64,000 bases of DNA from an uncultured Pelagibacteraceae bacterium (GTDB lineage: Bacteria; Pseudomonadota; Alphaproteobacteria; Pelagibacterales; Pelagibacteraceae). Where the stretch lies: assembly GCA_902570125.1 (NCBI GenBank), contig CACFXK010000004.1, positions 1 to 64,000 of the forward strand, in the 5' to 3' direction. The notes beneath the pieces are model-generated. The model searched no databases, was not told the DNA's origin, and saw only the letters and a program-made list of their open reading frames with translations. The position numbers were made by a program, and so were the translations under genes. Shown piece after piece: positions 1 through 7,832 of the stretch (positions are counted from its first letter, which is position 1; every line of letters starts with the position of its first letter).

Positions 1-198
1 ATCAACGCTATTAACAAATTCTGTTATAATTTTTGTATCATGATACTTTCCATATATGAACTTATTTGTAAAATTTTTGGCTGGCGCATCTGGATCATCA
101 CTAAGTAATACAGTTTTTATATCTACTTTTTTAGCAGCTTCAGAAAGCATACTACCAAGTTGACCACCTCCAATTATTCCTAAAACTGGCTGGTTCAT
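1..198 (-). CDS. purK: 5-(carboxyamino)imidazole ribonucleotide synthase PurK, N-terminal part
   Basis: Only the first 66 residues lie in the window; the rest continues beyond position 1. They start MNQPVLGIIGGGQLG and carry the Rossmann-like nucleotide loop GGGQLG (residues 10-15) and the LSDDPDAPA stretch typical of the ATP-grasp enzyme PurK. PurK carboxylates aminoimidazole ribonucleotide with ATP and bicarbonate, and PurE then isomerises the product, so the two act in consecutive purine biosynthesis steps. The ATG at 198 directly abuts the purE stop codon at 199-201, which indicates translational coupling in a purEK operon. The family is not in doubt; completeness cannot be judged. Confidence 0.93.
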   Translation of the reverse strand, partial: MNQPVLGIIGGGQLGSMLSEAAKKVDIKTVLLSDDPDAPAKNFTNKFIYGKYHDTKIITEFVNSVD

Positions 199-693
199 TT
201 AATTTGGTTTTTTTTTAACAGATTTTGATTGTTTAGATCGCCACTTATTCAGATTATTTTTAACACTCTTATCAAAAGTAGAAATAATCGATGCGGCATA
301 CAAAGCTGCATTTATTGCTCCATCTTTACCAATTGCTACTGTTCCAACAGGTATACCTTTTGGCATTTGAGCTATTGATAGTAAACTATCTAGACCTTTT
401 AATTTTTTACTTTCGATGGGCACTCCTATTACTGGAATTCTTGTTAGAGATGCAATCATTCCTGGTAAATGGGCTGACCCTCCAGCTCCAGCAATTATCA
501 CAGAAATATTATTGTTTTCTGCAGATTTTGCATACTTAAACATACGTTCTGGAGTCCTATGAGCTGAAACTATATTTGTTTCGTAATTAATTTTAAGTAA
601 TTTAAGAATTTTTTCACAAAATTTCATGGTTGAGTAATCAGAATTACTTCCCATAACAATTGATACCTTGTGACTATATTTTTTATTTTTCAC
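199..693 (-). CDS. purE: N5-carboxyaminoimidazole ribonucleotide mutase PurE (class I)
   Basis: This 164-aa protein has the usual length of bacterial class I PurE, which moves the carboxyl group of N5-CAIR to C4 in de novo purine synthesis in the cytoplasm. Visible signatures are MGSNSD (14-19), SAHRTP (43-48) with the catalytic histidine region, [11 protein letters not shown] (69-79) and PVIGVP (87-92). The C-terminus is a lysine- and serine-rich tail. It is the first gene of a purEK operon on the minus strand. It is divergent from the dipeptidase-family gene at 781, with an 87-bp AT-rich gap that must hold both promoters. Confidence 0.96.
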   Translation of the reverse strand: MKNKKYSHKVSIVMGSNSDYSTMKFCEKILKLLKINYETNIVSAHRTPERMFKYAKSAENNNISVIIAGAGGSAHLPGMIASLTRIPVIGVPIESKKLKGLDSLLSIAQMPKGIPVGTVAIGKDGAINAALYAASIISTFDKSVKNNLNKWRSKQSKSVKKKPN

Positions 694-780
694 GATACGA
701 ATTTGAATTAATATAGATTAACATATTCTTTAAATTTAAACTAGTCGACAAATTATATTATACTTATATTGTCTTTAAAT

Positions 781-1749
781 ATGAACTATCGAATAGATAA
801 TCTTCAATATTGTAACTGGTCTAGAGATATTTTTCTCATCAATAGGGAAGCTGGATTAAATGCAGTACACGTTACTCTAGTATATCACGAAGATTATGAT
901 GAATTCTTGCAAAGAGTTAAAGAGTGGGATAGATTTTTTGAAGAAAATTCAGATTTAATTTTTTTGGGAAAAACATTCGAAGATATTACAAAAGCACAAT
1001 CTGATAACAAAACAGCAATTTTTTTTGGTTTTCAAAATTGTTCCCCAATCGAGGATGATATAAACTTAATAGAGAAAGTCCATGAGCATGGTTGTAGATT
1101 TATGCAACTTACTTATAATAATCAATCTCTTCTAGCCACAGGATGTTATGAAAAAAATGATTCTGGAGTCACAAATTTTGGAAGGGAAGCAATTAAAGAG
1201 ATGAATAGGGTCGGTATAGTTGTGGACATGTCTCATTCAGCAGAAAAAAGCACTTTAGATGCGATCGAAATAAGTGAAAAACCAATTGCAATTACCCATG
1301 CTAATCCTTCTTTCTGGCATCAAGCTTTAAGAAATAAATCAGATTTCTTGTTAAAGAAACTTTCTGAAAGTGGAGGTATCTTAGGTTTATCATTATATTC
1401 TCATCATTTAAAAGATGGAACAAATTGTAAATTAGAAAGCTTTTGTGAAATGGTTGCTAAAACTGCAGAAATCATGGAAGTAAAAAATATTGGTATTGGG
1501 TCAGATCTATGTTTGAACCAACCTGACAGTGTTGTTGAATGGATGAGAAACGGAACTTGGTCTAAAAGTACAAATTATGGAGAGGGAAGTAAAAAAAAAC
1601 CTGGATTTCCAAAACAACCTGACTGGTTTTTGGATGCTAGAGGGTTTGATAATTTAGAAAGTGGATTAAAAAAAGTTGGTTTTAATAACCAAGAAGTAGA
1701 AGGAATTTTAGGAAATAATTGGTTTAATTTTTATAAAGGAATTAATTAA
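781..1749 (+). CDS. M19 (renal dipeptidase-like) family protein with an incomplete metal site
   Basis: The protein has about 322 residues and is related to membrane dipeptidases of family M19. Recognisable parts are the H-bearing DMSHS motif (149-153), THANP with H173, the RNKSD stretch (184-188) and GSDL (240-243). The usual N-terminal HxD metal motif is replaced by a YRIDNLQY stretch, and the bridging glutamate position reads GFQN with Q85, so three canonical ligands appear absent. A related subfamily is, as I recall, linked to dimethylglycine catabolism genes (dgcAB) in Pseudomonas, which suits this betaine-rich window. I chose ATG 781 over an in-frame TTG at 769 because homologs begin near IDGLQY. 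Its stop overlaps the next ATG (TAATG at 1747). The substrate is unknown. Confidence 0.8.
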   Translation: MNYRIDNLQYCNWSRDIFLINREAGLNAVHVTLVYHEDYDEFLQRVKEWDRFFEENSDLIFLGKTFEDITKAQSDNKTAIFFGFQNCSPIEDDINLIEKVHEHGCRFMQLTYNNQSLLATGCYEKNDSGVTNFGREAIKEMNRVGIVVDMSHSAEKSTLDAIEISEKPIAITHANPSFWHQALRNKSDFLLKKLSESGGILGLSLYSHHLKDGTNCKLESFCEMVAKTAEIMEVKNIGIGSDLCLNQPDSVVEWMRNGTWSKSTNYGEGSKKKPGFPKQPDWFLDARGFDNLESGLKKVGFNNQEVEGILGNNWFNFYKGIN

Positions 1750-3404
1750 TGGAAATAAGATTAAGAGATCCAAAATTTTTGATGAAACTATCTAAATTGG
1801 GATCTTTTCATCAATCAAAATTATCATTTTTAAGATCTTTTTTAAGTGAATTTAAAGATTGGAAATATAGTCGTGATTTGTTCCAGCTTAATGACAAAGG
1901 ACATGGTAGAGCAGTCTATTCTTTTACAAAAAATAAAAGAACATATTCTCTCATTTGCTTTGCTAATGAAATTAAAGATGACGAAAGATCAGATAGAGTA
2001 ATAGCCACAAAGTGGGATGCTGCTTTTACCTTATTTGATGGAATTCCATCAAAAGAAGACATAGATAGACTTAACAATAATGTTCCAAAACAAGAGGTTG
2101 GAAGACTTTCGTACAAGGAATTAACGTTATCAAGAGCTAACAAGTCAGTTCGAGTTTTCGACCATGTGGTTGACAGTCTATCAAATGGAGAGCAACCTAA
2201 TAAAGAAATTTTATCGAAGGTTGGATATTTATATAGAACAACAGCAGTTTATGGATCAGGAAAATTTGGTTTAGCTGACAGGTTTAGAATTAAAAATAGA
2301 GAGGAAATCAGAGGACCTTTTAGATTAGAGATGATGCTAGTTTATCTCGTTAGACAATTTACATTTGATCAAGTTAATCATATTGCAAAAAATAAAAATC
2401 CAAAACTAGCAGTAGAATTAGATCCCGCAATTAGTAGGAACTTAGGTATAGGAAATTCCACTGGCCTTGGTATGGCTCCTTTTATTGTTAATCATCCTAC
2501 TTTGTTGAATAATTGGATATATGCAAGAGAAACTGCTTTGAAACAAATAAGAGAAATAGAGCAAGTTTCGAAAAATGAGATTGATATTTTTTATAATTGC
2601 CTAATTAAATCTTTAAAGAATATAACCAGTTGGCACACTGATAGTGAATTTCAAAAAGAAAAAATCAAAGGTTTAATTGAAGATTTAAAAAAGTTTATAA
2701 AATTTATGAAAGAAGATTTTAAATTTCAAAATTCATATCAATTTAATCAAATTTATAACTGGTCAGAGGAAAATTTGAATGATGAATGTATAGAATATAT
2801 TGTATCTATGATGATGGAACCATATGATAACATAGTTAATCCATTGATTACACAAATGAGTTCTGATGAGGAAGAGCATTTTAACATTCCCGTTGATAGA
2901 ACTATTGAAGATTTAAGAAACATATTAGAAAATAAATATTCTGAAATACTTAAAATTGATTTTTTAAAAGACGAAAATAATCAAAACTTTTGGTTTATAT
3001 CGAAAAATAAAGAAGAACCTAGAATAGGAGACAGATATATTGATGAGGGATCTGATTTAGAACAACCTTTGGCAATAGCAAGAGACATAAATAAACTTTA
3101 TGAAGCTGTATTTACAAAAAAAAATAGTTCTAAAATTGGCAAATTTTTAAAAGATAATAATCATTTAAGACACGTTGTCAGAAGAGCATTTATTGCAGAA
3201 AAGTTTCCTTATTCAGAAATCCAAGACAATACAATTGGGTCCAAACTAGTTCCAATTGATATGTTAAGATTAAAATTATCTTTTTTTGGAGCTATAAAAT
3301 TTGATCCTAGATCTGATAAATGGTTGCGTATTTGCATGTTCCAAGGAGCACCTTTGCCTTCAGAATTGGGAAATTTTGATGATAAATGGATTTATAAATC
3401 ATAA
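1749..3404 (+). CDS. Conserved-looking protein of unknown function, 551 aa
   Basis: I do not recognise a named family. The protein is soluble, with no signal peptide or membrane segment. The N-terminal half (1-260) is dense in conserved-looking charged and aromatic stretches, such as DKGHGRAVYSF (49-59), ATKWDAAFTLFDG (86-98), YRTTAVYGSGKFGLADR (162-178) and a glycine-rich GIGNSTGLGMAPF (233-245) followed by NHPTLLNNW. The part from about 260 to 420 is lysine/glutamate-rich and probably helical. The end (440-551) returns to motifs such as RIGDRYIDEGSD and RRAFIAEKFPYSEI. The start codon overlaps the stop of the M19 gene, and the DUF3726-like gene follows after 3 bp, so the three genes are co-transcribed and probably act together. 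An enzyme or a large ligand-binding protein are both possible. Confidence 0.85.
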   Translation: MEIRLRDPKFLMKLSKLGSFHQSKLSFLRSFLSEFKDWKYSRDLFQLNDKGHGRAVYSFTKNKRTYSLICFANEIKDDERSDRVIATKWDAAFTLFDGIPSKEDIDRLNNNVPKQEVGRLSYKELTLSRANKSVRVFDHVVDSLSNGEQPNKEILSKVGYLYRTTAVYGSGKFGLADRFRIKNREEIRGPFRLEMMLVYLVRQFTFDQVNHIAKNKNPKLAVELDPAISRNLGIGNSTGLGMAPFIVNHPTLLNNWIYARETALKQIREIEQVSKNEIDIFYNCLIKSLKNITSWHTDSEFQKEKIKGLIEDLKKFIKFMKEDFKFQNSYQFNQIYNWSEENLNDECIEYIVSMMMEPYDNIVNPLITQMSSDEEEHFNIPVDRTIEDLRNILENKYSEILKIDFLKDENNQNFWFISKNKEEPRIGDRYIDEGSDLEQPLAIARDINKLYEAVFTKKNSSKIGKFLKDNNHLRHVVRRAFIAEKFPYSEIQDNTIGSKLVPIDMLRLKLSFFGAIKFDPRSDKWLRICMFQGAPLPSELGNFDDKWIYKS

Positions 3405-3407
3405 TAA

Positions 3408-4016
3408 ATGAGAAGCTTTAGTGAAATAGAAGTAACTACAAAAAAAGCAACAAAAGCTATTGGTTTTTCTTGGGGAATATCAGAGGAGGTTGGAAAAAAT
3501 ATTCGATTACTAGAAATGTTTGGACTACCAGGTCTTAAAAATTTAAACCAATACTACAAAATTTATAAAATCAGTAATTTTGAAAATATAGATGAAATAT
3601 CGGCCTCTAATACTCCAAAGACTTTTTATTGTCCTATATTATCTGGATTAAATTTTTTTGATCAATCTTCATCAATATCTAAATTCAACGAAATTGAAAT
3701 AAATAAGATTGCTTTTCCGCTTATATTTTTATCATTTGTAAGCAGAACGTCTGAAATTATTGGTAAGAGAATTTTCTTAAAGATGGATGATAAAGAATTT
3801 TTATTTAATTTTAACGAGTCTATTTATTCAAACTATCTAACAGGAGACGTATTGGAAAAATCAGATAAAATTTATTTAAAATTTTTAGATAATAAGAACA
3901 GTTTTACTGAAGATGATTGGTCTGAAATTTACAATTTATCGCTAAAAACTTATGTCGATGAAAGTGATAAATCGAGGGAACGAACAGCAGGAGCTGGATT
4001 AACAGATAATGACTAA
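3408..4016 (+). CDS. DUF3726-like protein
   Basis: This 202-aa protein resembles the DUF3726 family. Its N-terminus has the family pattern of SFSEIEVTTKKATKAIG followed by WGISEEVGKNIRLLEMFGLPG, with an alternating aromatic/acidic second half. There is no signal peptide or transmembrane segment. No function is established for the family to my knowledge. It lies 3 bp after the 551-aa gene, and its stop overlaps by ATGA-type coupling with a 55-aa four-cysteine ORF, so it is part of a four-gene unit with the M19 protein. The family assignment is from memory of the N-terminal pattern, so it is moderate; the coding status is secure. Confidence 0.75.
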   Translation: MRSFSEIEVTTKKATKAIGFSWGISEEVGKNIRLLEMFGLPGLKNLNQYYKIYKISNFENIDEISASNTPKTFYCPILSGLNFFDQSSSISKFNEIEINKIAFPLIFLSFVSRTSEIIGKRIFLKMDDKEFLFNFNESIYSNYLTGDVLEKSDKIYLKFLDNKNSFTEDDWSEIYNLSLKTYVDESDKSRERTAGAGLTDND

Positions 4017-4176
4017 AGAATATGATGCAGAATTAAATGAGAATTTAGAAGCAGATTTAAATGATATTTGTGAAGAGTGTAAAAAAGAAGACGAAAGTGT
4101 AACTCAAAATTTATTCCTGACTGGTTTTAAAATATGCAAATCTTGCAGAACATCTAAAACTGTTTTTCCTTTTTAG
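4009..4176 (+). CDS. Small four-cysteine (zinc-ribbon-like) protein, 55 aa
   Basis: Translation from ATG 4009 gives MTKEYDAELNENLEADLN and then two cysteine pairs, CEEC (about residues 31-34) and CKSC (about 44-47), ending in RTSKTVFPF. Two CxxC knuckles about 10 residues apart suggest a zinc ribbon or a small metal-binding adaptor. The ATG overlaps the stop of the DUF3726-like gene by 8 bp, a normal coupling geometry here. The 3' end overlaps the convergent Yip1-like gene by 4 bp. Reading-frame closure, acidic N-terminus and paired cysteines support a real gene, but no homolog could be checked. Confidence 0.65.
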   Translation: MTKEYDAELNENLEADLNDICEECKKEDESVTQNLFLTGFKICKSCRTSKTVFPF

Positions 4177-4718
4177 CTAATATTACTAATTGGAATTGAA
4201 TTCATTCTATTAATTATAAATGTTATAGATAGAAAAGCTATTATTAGAAAAGATAAAAAAACTATTCCAAATGATTTCAAGTTAGATTTTAAATTCAAAA
4301 TTTGTTTGGTTGAAATTATAAGAGATGCAAAAATCCAAAATTGAGTAAGGAAAATAATTGGCAGAACTAAGTCAGGTGTTACTGCAAAAAACCTAATTAA
4401 ACCTGGCGCATGAGCATAACCCACAGCTATTAAAATCTTTTTAAAAGGAACCTTACTCCCTTTATCTGGAAAAATTTTTACTCCAATTACAAAAATAAAA
4501 ATTGCCCAAACAAACCACGTTAAAAGAGCTGTCAAGCCTGAGATGCCAATTGATGTTCTCACAATTGAATTTGCCGCTACTGCGCCCGCAACACCATCAA
4601 GTATCATTACAAGACCAGCAAAATAGATTGCAGCCTCACCAAAGTATTTATTATCTTTGTATAAGCTCTTATCTAATTTTAATGATTTAAAAAAAATTTC
4701 TAAAAATTGTGCAAACAT
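4173..4718 (-). CDS. Yip1-family-like integral membrane protein
   Basis: This 181-aa protein is hydrophobic, with about five membrane segments (roughly 30-50, 58-78, 80-98, 112-135 and 148-170). The short cytosolic N-terminus FLEIFFKSLKLDKSLYKD and the central KILIAVGYAHAPGLIRFF match the bacterial Yip1 domain pattern, where a conserved GYA.AP sequence lies between membrane spans. The family role is unknown; membrane organisation is the usual guess. It is downstream of the GcvT-like gene on the same strand, separated by 39 bp that contain a strong stem-loop, so it may be only partly co-transcribed. Its stop overlaps the convergent 55-aa gene. Confidence 0.75.
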   Translation of the reverse strand: MFAQFLEIFFKSLKLDKSLYKDNKYFGEAAIYFAGLVMILDGVAGAVAANSIVRTSIGISGLTALLTWFVWAIFIFVIGVKIFPDKGSKVPFKKILIAVGYAHAPGLIRFFAVTPDLVLPIIFLTQFWIFASLIISTKQILNLKSNLKSFGIVFLSFLIIAFLSITFIINRMNSIPISNIS

Positions 4719-4725
4719 TATAATT

Positions 4726-4748
4726 AGGGAGGAGCTAAACTCCTCCCT
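4726..4748 (-). terminator. 9-bp stem-loop after the GcvT-like operon
   Basis: A perfect 9-bp inverted repeat, AGGGAGGAG and CTCCTCCCT, with a 5-nt loop lies in the 39-bp gap between the minus-strand GcvT-like gene and the downstream Yip1-like gene. It is far more GC-rich than its surroundings. On the minus strand it is not followed by a clear U-tract, so it may be a weak terminator, a 3'-end stabiliser or an element masking a ribosome site rather than a classical intrinsic terminator. Confidence 0.55.
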
Positions 4749-4757
4749 TAAAGTTAT

Positions 4758-6116
4758 TTAACCTTTTACAACTTCTCTTGTATTTGCGTTGTAAGATTCT
4801 TTAAATGGTATATCTACTATTACTGCATCAACAGGTTTACCAGGAGTTTCAGAGTATTTCTCTGGTAAATGTACCTTGAACTTAGATCCTACTTTTCCTT
4901 TTGGAAATCCATTTGCGTTCAATGTTCCATCAAATGGTACATAACCCATAGCAATGTTCTGTTTTTTTTCAGGATGATACCAAGGAGAAGTAACAAAACC
5001 TATAGGTTCTCCACCGCCCTCATCTGAAATTAGCCAAAAGTCAGGAGCGTATTCCTCAATTGGTTTTCCACCTAATTCAAGACCAACCAATTGAAGTTTA
5101 TATGGTTTATGTCCTGCTTTTAAATCAGCTTTCATTTTTTCAAGAGCTTTCTTACCAACGTAATCTGCTTTCTTGTTCCATTCTCCTTTTCCAGATAACG
5201 ATACTTGATAACCTAAATTACATTGAAAAGGATTATGTTGATTGTCCATGTCTTGACCCCAAGAAAGAATTCCAGCTTGAATTCTTCTATGGTGTGCAGG
5301 CGCAATAACCATTAGGCTATGTTTTTTTCCTGCTTCAAGGACAGCATTCCACATATCTTCTGCGTATAACGTACATTCTCTTAAATAAATTTCATAACCA
5401 GCTTCACCAGAAAACCCTGATTGTGATATCACGCAACTTCTTCCACCAATTTTTGCTTCAGCTAAACCGTAGAATGGCATATTGTCAAAATCAACTTGAT
5501 CTCCACATAAATCTTTCATTAATGCTTTAGATTTTGGTCCTTGTATCTGAACTGGGCTTACATCTATCTCATCAATTTCTACGTTAAATCTTTCGTCAGC
5601 ATTTACGCCTTGTAAATAAAGACCTATGTCACTATCAGATAAACTAAACCAAAACTCATCTTTAGATATTCTTAAGAGAATAGGATCATTTAATACTCCA
5701 CCATAAGCATTACAAAGAATTACATATCTTGCTCTCATTGGAGAAATTTTTGTAGCATCTCTTGTTATTACATAGTCAACAAATTTTTCTGCATCTGGAC
5801 CCTTTACTCTAATTTGTCTTTCAACAGCAACGTTCCACATTGTTACATGATTTACTATTGCATCATACTCTACCATTGCACCACCATCCTCAGGTTTTAC
5901 ATATCCTCTTGGGTGATAAATACGATTATATACAGTTGCTCTCCAACAACCTTCTTTCATTGATAAATGCCAGTAGGGTGATTTTCTTACACGTGTTGAA
6001 ATTAACATTTCAACTTTTGTTGGTCCGCTTTGTCTTAAATTATAAGGCACTTTTCTATCAGATTGATCTACTGATGTTACGTGTCTTAGTTTACTATAGT
6101 CAAATTCATTAGACAT
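4758..6116 (-). CDS. GcvT/DmdA-like folate-dependent aminomethyl (demethylase) protein
   Basis: This 452-aa protein is related to the glycine-cleavage T protein and to DMSP demethylase DmdA, which pass a methyl or methylene group to tetrahydrofolate. The GCV_T fold spans about 45-310, with motifs RQIRVKGPDAEKFVDYV, GGVLNDPILLRIS, PVQIQGPKSKALM and SGFSGEAGYEIYL. The C-terminal barrel domain spans about 340-445. It is longer than DmdA (about 370 aa) by an N-terminal extension, so I do not call it dmdA. It starts behind a good Shine-Dalgarno AAGGAG (6124-6129) and overlaps the MetF-like gene by 8 bp. It ends a transporter operon for betaine-like compounds. A methyl-group donor such as a quaternary amine or sulfonium is likely; which one is unknown. 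Confidence 0.82.
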   Translation of the reverse strand: MSNEFDYSKLRHVTSVDQSDRKVPYNLRQSGPTKVEMLISTRVRKSPYWHLSMKEGCWRATVYNRIYHPRGYVKPEDGGAMVEYDAIVNHVTMWNVAVERQIRVKGPDAEKFVDYVITRDATKISPMRARYVILCNAYGGVLNDPILLRISKDEFWFSLSDSDIGLYLQGVNADERFNVEIDEIDVSPVQIQGPKSKALMKDLCGDQVDFDNMPFYGLAEAKIGGRSCVISQSGFSGEAGYEIYLRECTLYAEDMWNAVLEAGKKHSLMVIAPAHHRRIQAGILSWGQDMDNQHNPFQCNLGYQVSLSGKGEWNKKADYVGKKALEKMKADLKAGHKPYKLQLVGLELGGKPIEEYAPDFWLISDEGGGEPIGFVTSPWYHPEKKQNIAMGYVPFDGTLNANGFPKGKVGSKFKVHLPEKYSETPGKPVDAVIVDIPFKESYNANTREVVKG

Positions 6117-6837
6117 AGTTATTCTCCTTCAACCACTTGTTTGTTTCCTTCAAGCCGCCGAATGTATAAATGTGAAAATAATCAGTATGCGATTTAACTT
6201 TCCCAATTAGATCATTAGGGTCTTTAGGTTTCAATAAATCCAATGCCTTACTAAAATTAGATTTAAGAAAATTAATGGAATTTTTTGCTCCAACAATATT
6301 TGCAAACTTAATTAAGCTTGAAATTTTCATGGGCCCAGTTATTCCAACATGAACTGGTATCGTTTGTTTAGAAATGAAATCAACGATAGGCTGAGAATCT
6401 AATAACCATTGGGTTACTATATAATCAGCATAAGGCTTTTTATCTATCATTGCTTTTTCTAATTCAGAATCGGATATATCAGGACTACCCTCTGGATGTC
6501 CAGCAATTCCAATCTTAATTCCATCAAATAATCCTGTCTCTAATATTTGATACGAGCTGTCAAATTTTCCAACTGGGTCTCTACTTCCACCTATAGCCAA
6601 TATCTGTTTCACACCTAAATCTTTACATCTCGAAATGTAGTCTTTAAGTTCTTCTTCATTATTTATTGATCTAGCTGGGAAGTGGGGTACTGGATTAAAT
6701 CCTTTCTTAACCAAGTCACCAGATTTATCCGCAGTTTCTTTATAATCTCCTCCAGGTAGCATAGTCACATAAACATCTTTAACTTCAGGTAAAGTATCAA
6801 GATCTGTGTGAGGTCCAATTTCTAATGAAAAATTCAT
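6109..6837 (-). CDS. Short methylenetetrahydrofolate reductase-like protein
   Basis: The 242-aa protein resembles a short form of the MetF/MTHFR TIM barrel. Supporting stretches are an N-terminal SLEIGPHTD, the VYVTMLPGGDY segment, NPVPHFPARS (family motif around the folate site), ILAIGGSRDPVG and KIGIAGHPEGSP. The usual protein has about 290 residues, so this is a compact variant. Its stop overlaps the start of the GcvT-like gene by 8 bp, a strong sign that the two are translated together. The pair is expected to interconvert 5-methyl- and 5,10-methylene-tetrahydrofolate produced by demethylation. The direction of the reaction in the cell is inference. Confidence 0.8.
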   Translation of the reverse strand: MNFSLEIGPHTDLDTLPEVKDVYVTMLPGGDYKETADKSGDLVKKGFNPVPHFPARSINNEEELKDYISRCKDLGVKQILAIGGSRDPVGKFDSSYQILETGLFDGIKIGIAGHPEGSPDISDSELEKAMIDKKPYADYIVTQWLLDSQPIVDFISKQTIPVHVGITGPMKISSLIKFANIVGAKNSINFLKSNFSKALDLLKPKDPNDLIGKVKSHTDYFHIYTFGGLKETNKWLKENNYV

Positions 6838-6899
6838 TTTTGAATAATTATTTATTTTAAAATGTCTGTCTAGAAAAATCGTAAGCTAAAATGTCAGAG

Positions 6900-7784
6900 C
6901 TATTTTTTCTGGCCTCTGTGCTTTTGAATTCTCTCACCATATTTCTGAGTTACCCTATCAAAGATAATTGCTAAAGCAACTATGGCTAGCCCATTCATCA
7001 TTCCAAGTGCTAAATACTGATTTGAAATTGCTTGTAAAATAGGTACTCCAAGACCTTTTACCCCAATCATAGATGCAATAACTACCATGGCTAAAGCCAT
7101 CATAATTGTTTGGTTAATACCTGCAAAAATAGTTGGTAGAGAAAGAGGTATTTGAACTGATTTTAACTTCTGCATAGGTGTTGCACCAAATGCTTCACTT
7201 GCCTCAAGTGTTTCTTTATCTACTTCTCTAATCCCAAGATTTGTTAGCCTGACTACTGGAGGTAAAGCATAAATACAAACTGCCAATAAACCAGGGACTT
7301 TTCCGATACCCAAAAGCATAATTATTGGAATTAGATACACAAAACTTGGAATCGTTTGCATCATGTCCAATACGGGTAGAATAGTTTTTTCTGCTCTACT
7401 TGATTTTGACATTAATACTCCAATAGGTATTCCAACAACAATACAGACAAGTGTAGAAACAGAAATTATAGCAACAGTTGCCATACAATTTTTCCACATC
7501 CCAAAATAACCTATAATTAGAAAACAAATTACAGTTCCTATAACCAGCTTAATACTTCTTGAACCAATCCAAGCCAACAGAGCAAATGCTCCTATGACTA
7601 AAGGCCAAGGACTATTTACTAATAACTTTTCTAACCAAATTAAAAAATATAGTAGTGGATCAAAAAAACTTTCTATTCCATCTCCATAAGCTCTTGAAAA
7701 ATCTTTAAAACTTAAATCAATACCCTTTTTCAGCTCCCTAAGAGCTGTTCTATCCATTACAGGTATCGAATTTAAGAAATCCAT
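6900..7784 (-). CDS. proW: Glycine betaine/proline-type ABC transporter permease (ProW/OpuAB-like)
   Basis: This 294-aa inner-membrane protein has about six hydrophobic segments. It carries the BPD_transp_1 domain (about 100-285) with the permease coupling loop GIREVDKETLEASEAFGATPMQKL, where EAxxxxG contacts the ATPase. The MQTIPSFVYLIPIIMLLGIG segment is characteristic of ProW/OpuAB. It lies downstream of the substrate-binding gene, separated by 48 bp with a 12-bp stem-loop that could lower its expression relative to the binding protein. No ProV-type ATPase gene is found in this operon or elsewhere nearby; the only ABC ATPase in the window belongs to the iron system. Confidence 0.9.
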   Translation of the reverse strand: MDFLNSIPVMDRTALRELKKGIDLSFKDFSRAYGDGIESFFDPLLYFLIWLEKLLVNSPWPLVIGAFALLAWIGSRSIKLVIGTVICFLIIGYFGMWKNCMATVAIISVSTLVCIVVGIPIGVLMSKSSRAEKTILPVLDMMQTIPSFVYLIPIIMLLGIGKVPGLLAVCIYALPPVVRLTNLGIREVDKETLEASEAFGATPMQKLKSVQIPLSLPTIFAGINQTIMMALAMVVIASMIGVKGLGVPILQAISNQYLALGMMNGLAIVALAIIFDRVTQKYGERIQKHRGQKK

Positions 7785-7791
7785 TTTTTTA

Positions 7792-7818
7792 ACTGAACCC
7801 GTTATAAACGGGTTCAGT
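7792..7818 (-). other. 12-bp stem-loop between binding-protein and permease genes
   Basis: A perfect inverted repeat, ACTGAACCCGTT and AACGGGTTCAGT, with a 3-nt loop lies between the end of the substrate-binding gene and the start of the permease gene on the minus strand. There is no U-tract after it on the transcribed strand. Such intercistronic hairpins commonly protect the 3' end of the abundant binding-protein message and reduce read-through, so a role in differential expression of the two transporter subunits is likely (inference). Confidence 0.65.
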
Positions 7819-7832
7819 AATATTTACACTAA

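Noticed and set aside
291..539. Antisense frames over real genes, for example 291-539, 5060-5308, 26868-27326 and 53923-54423
   Set aside because: They lie opposite well-recognised genes and have leucine/histidine/glutamine-rich or otherwise non-protein-like translations, as expected for shadows.
769..780. TTG start at 769 for the M19-like gene
   Set aside because: It adds only four residues of a poor start; the ATG at 781 fits the family's N-terminal region.
4758..6116. Calling this gene dmdA (DMSP demethylase)
   Set aside because: The protein is about 80 residues longer than DmdA, with a different N-terminus, and sits in a betaine-type transporter operon, so only a GcvT/DmdA-like call is supported.
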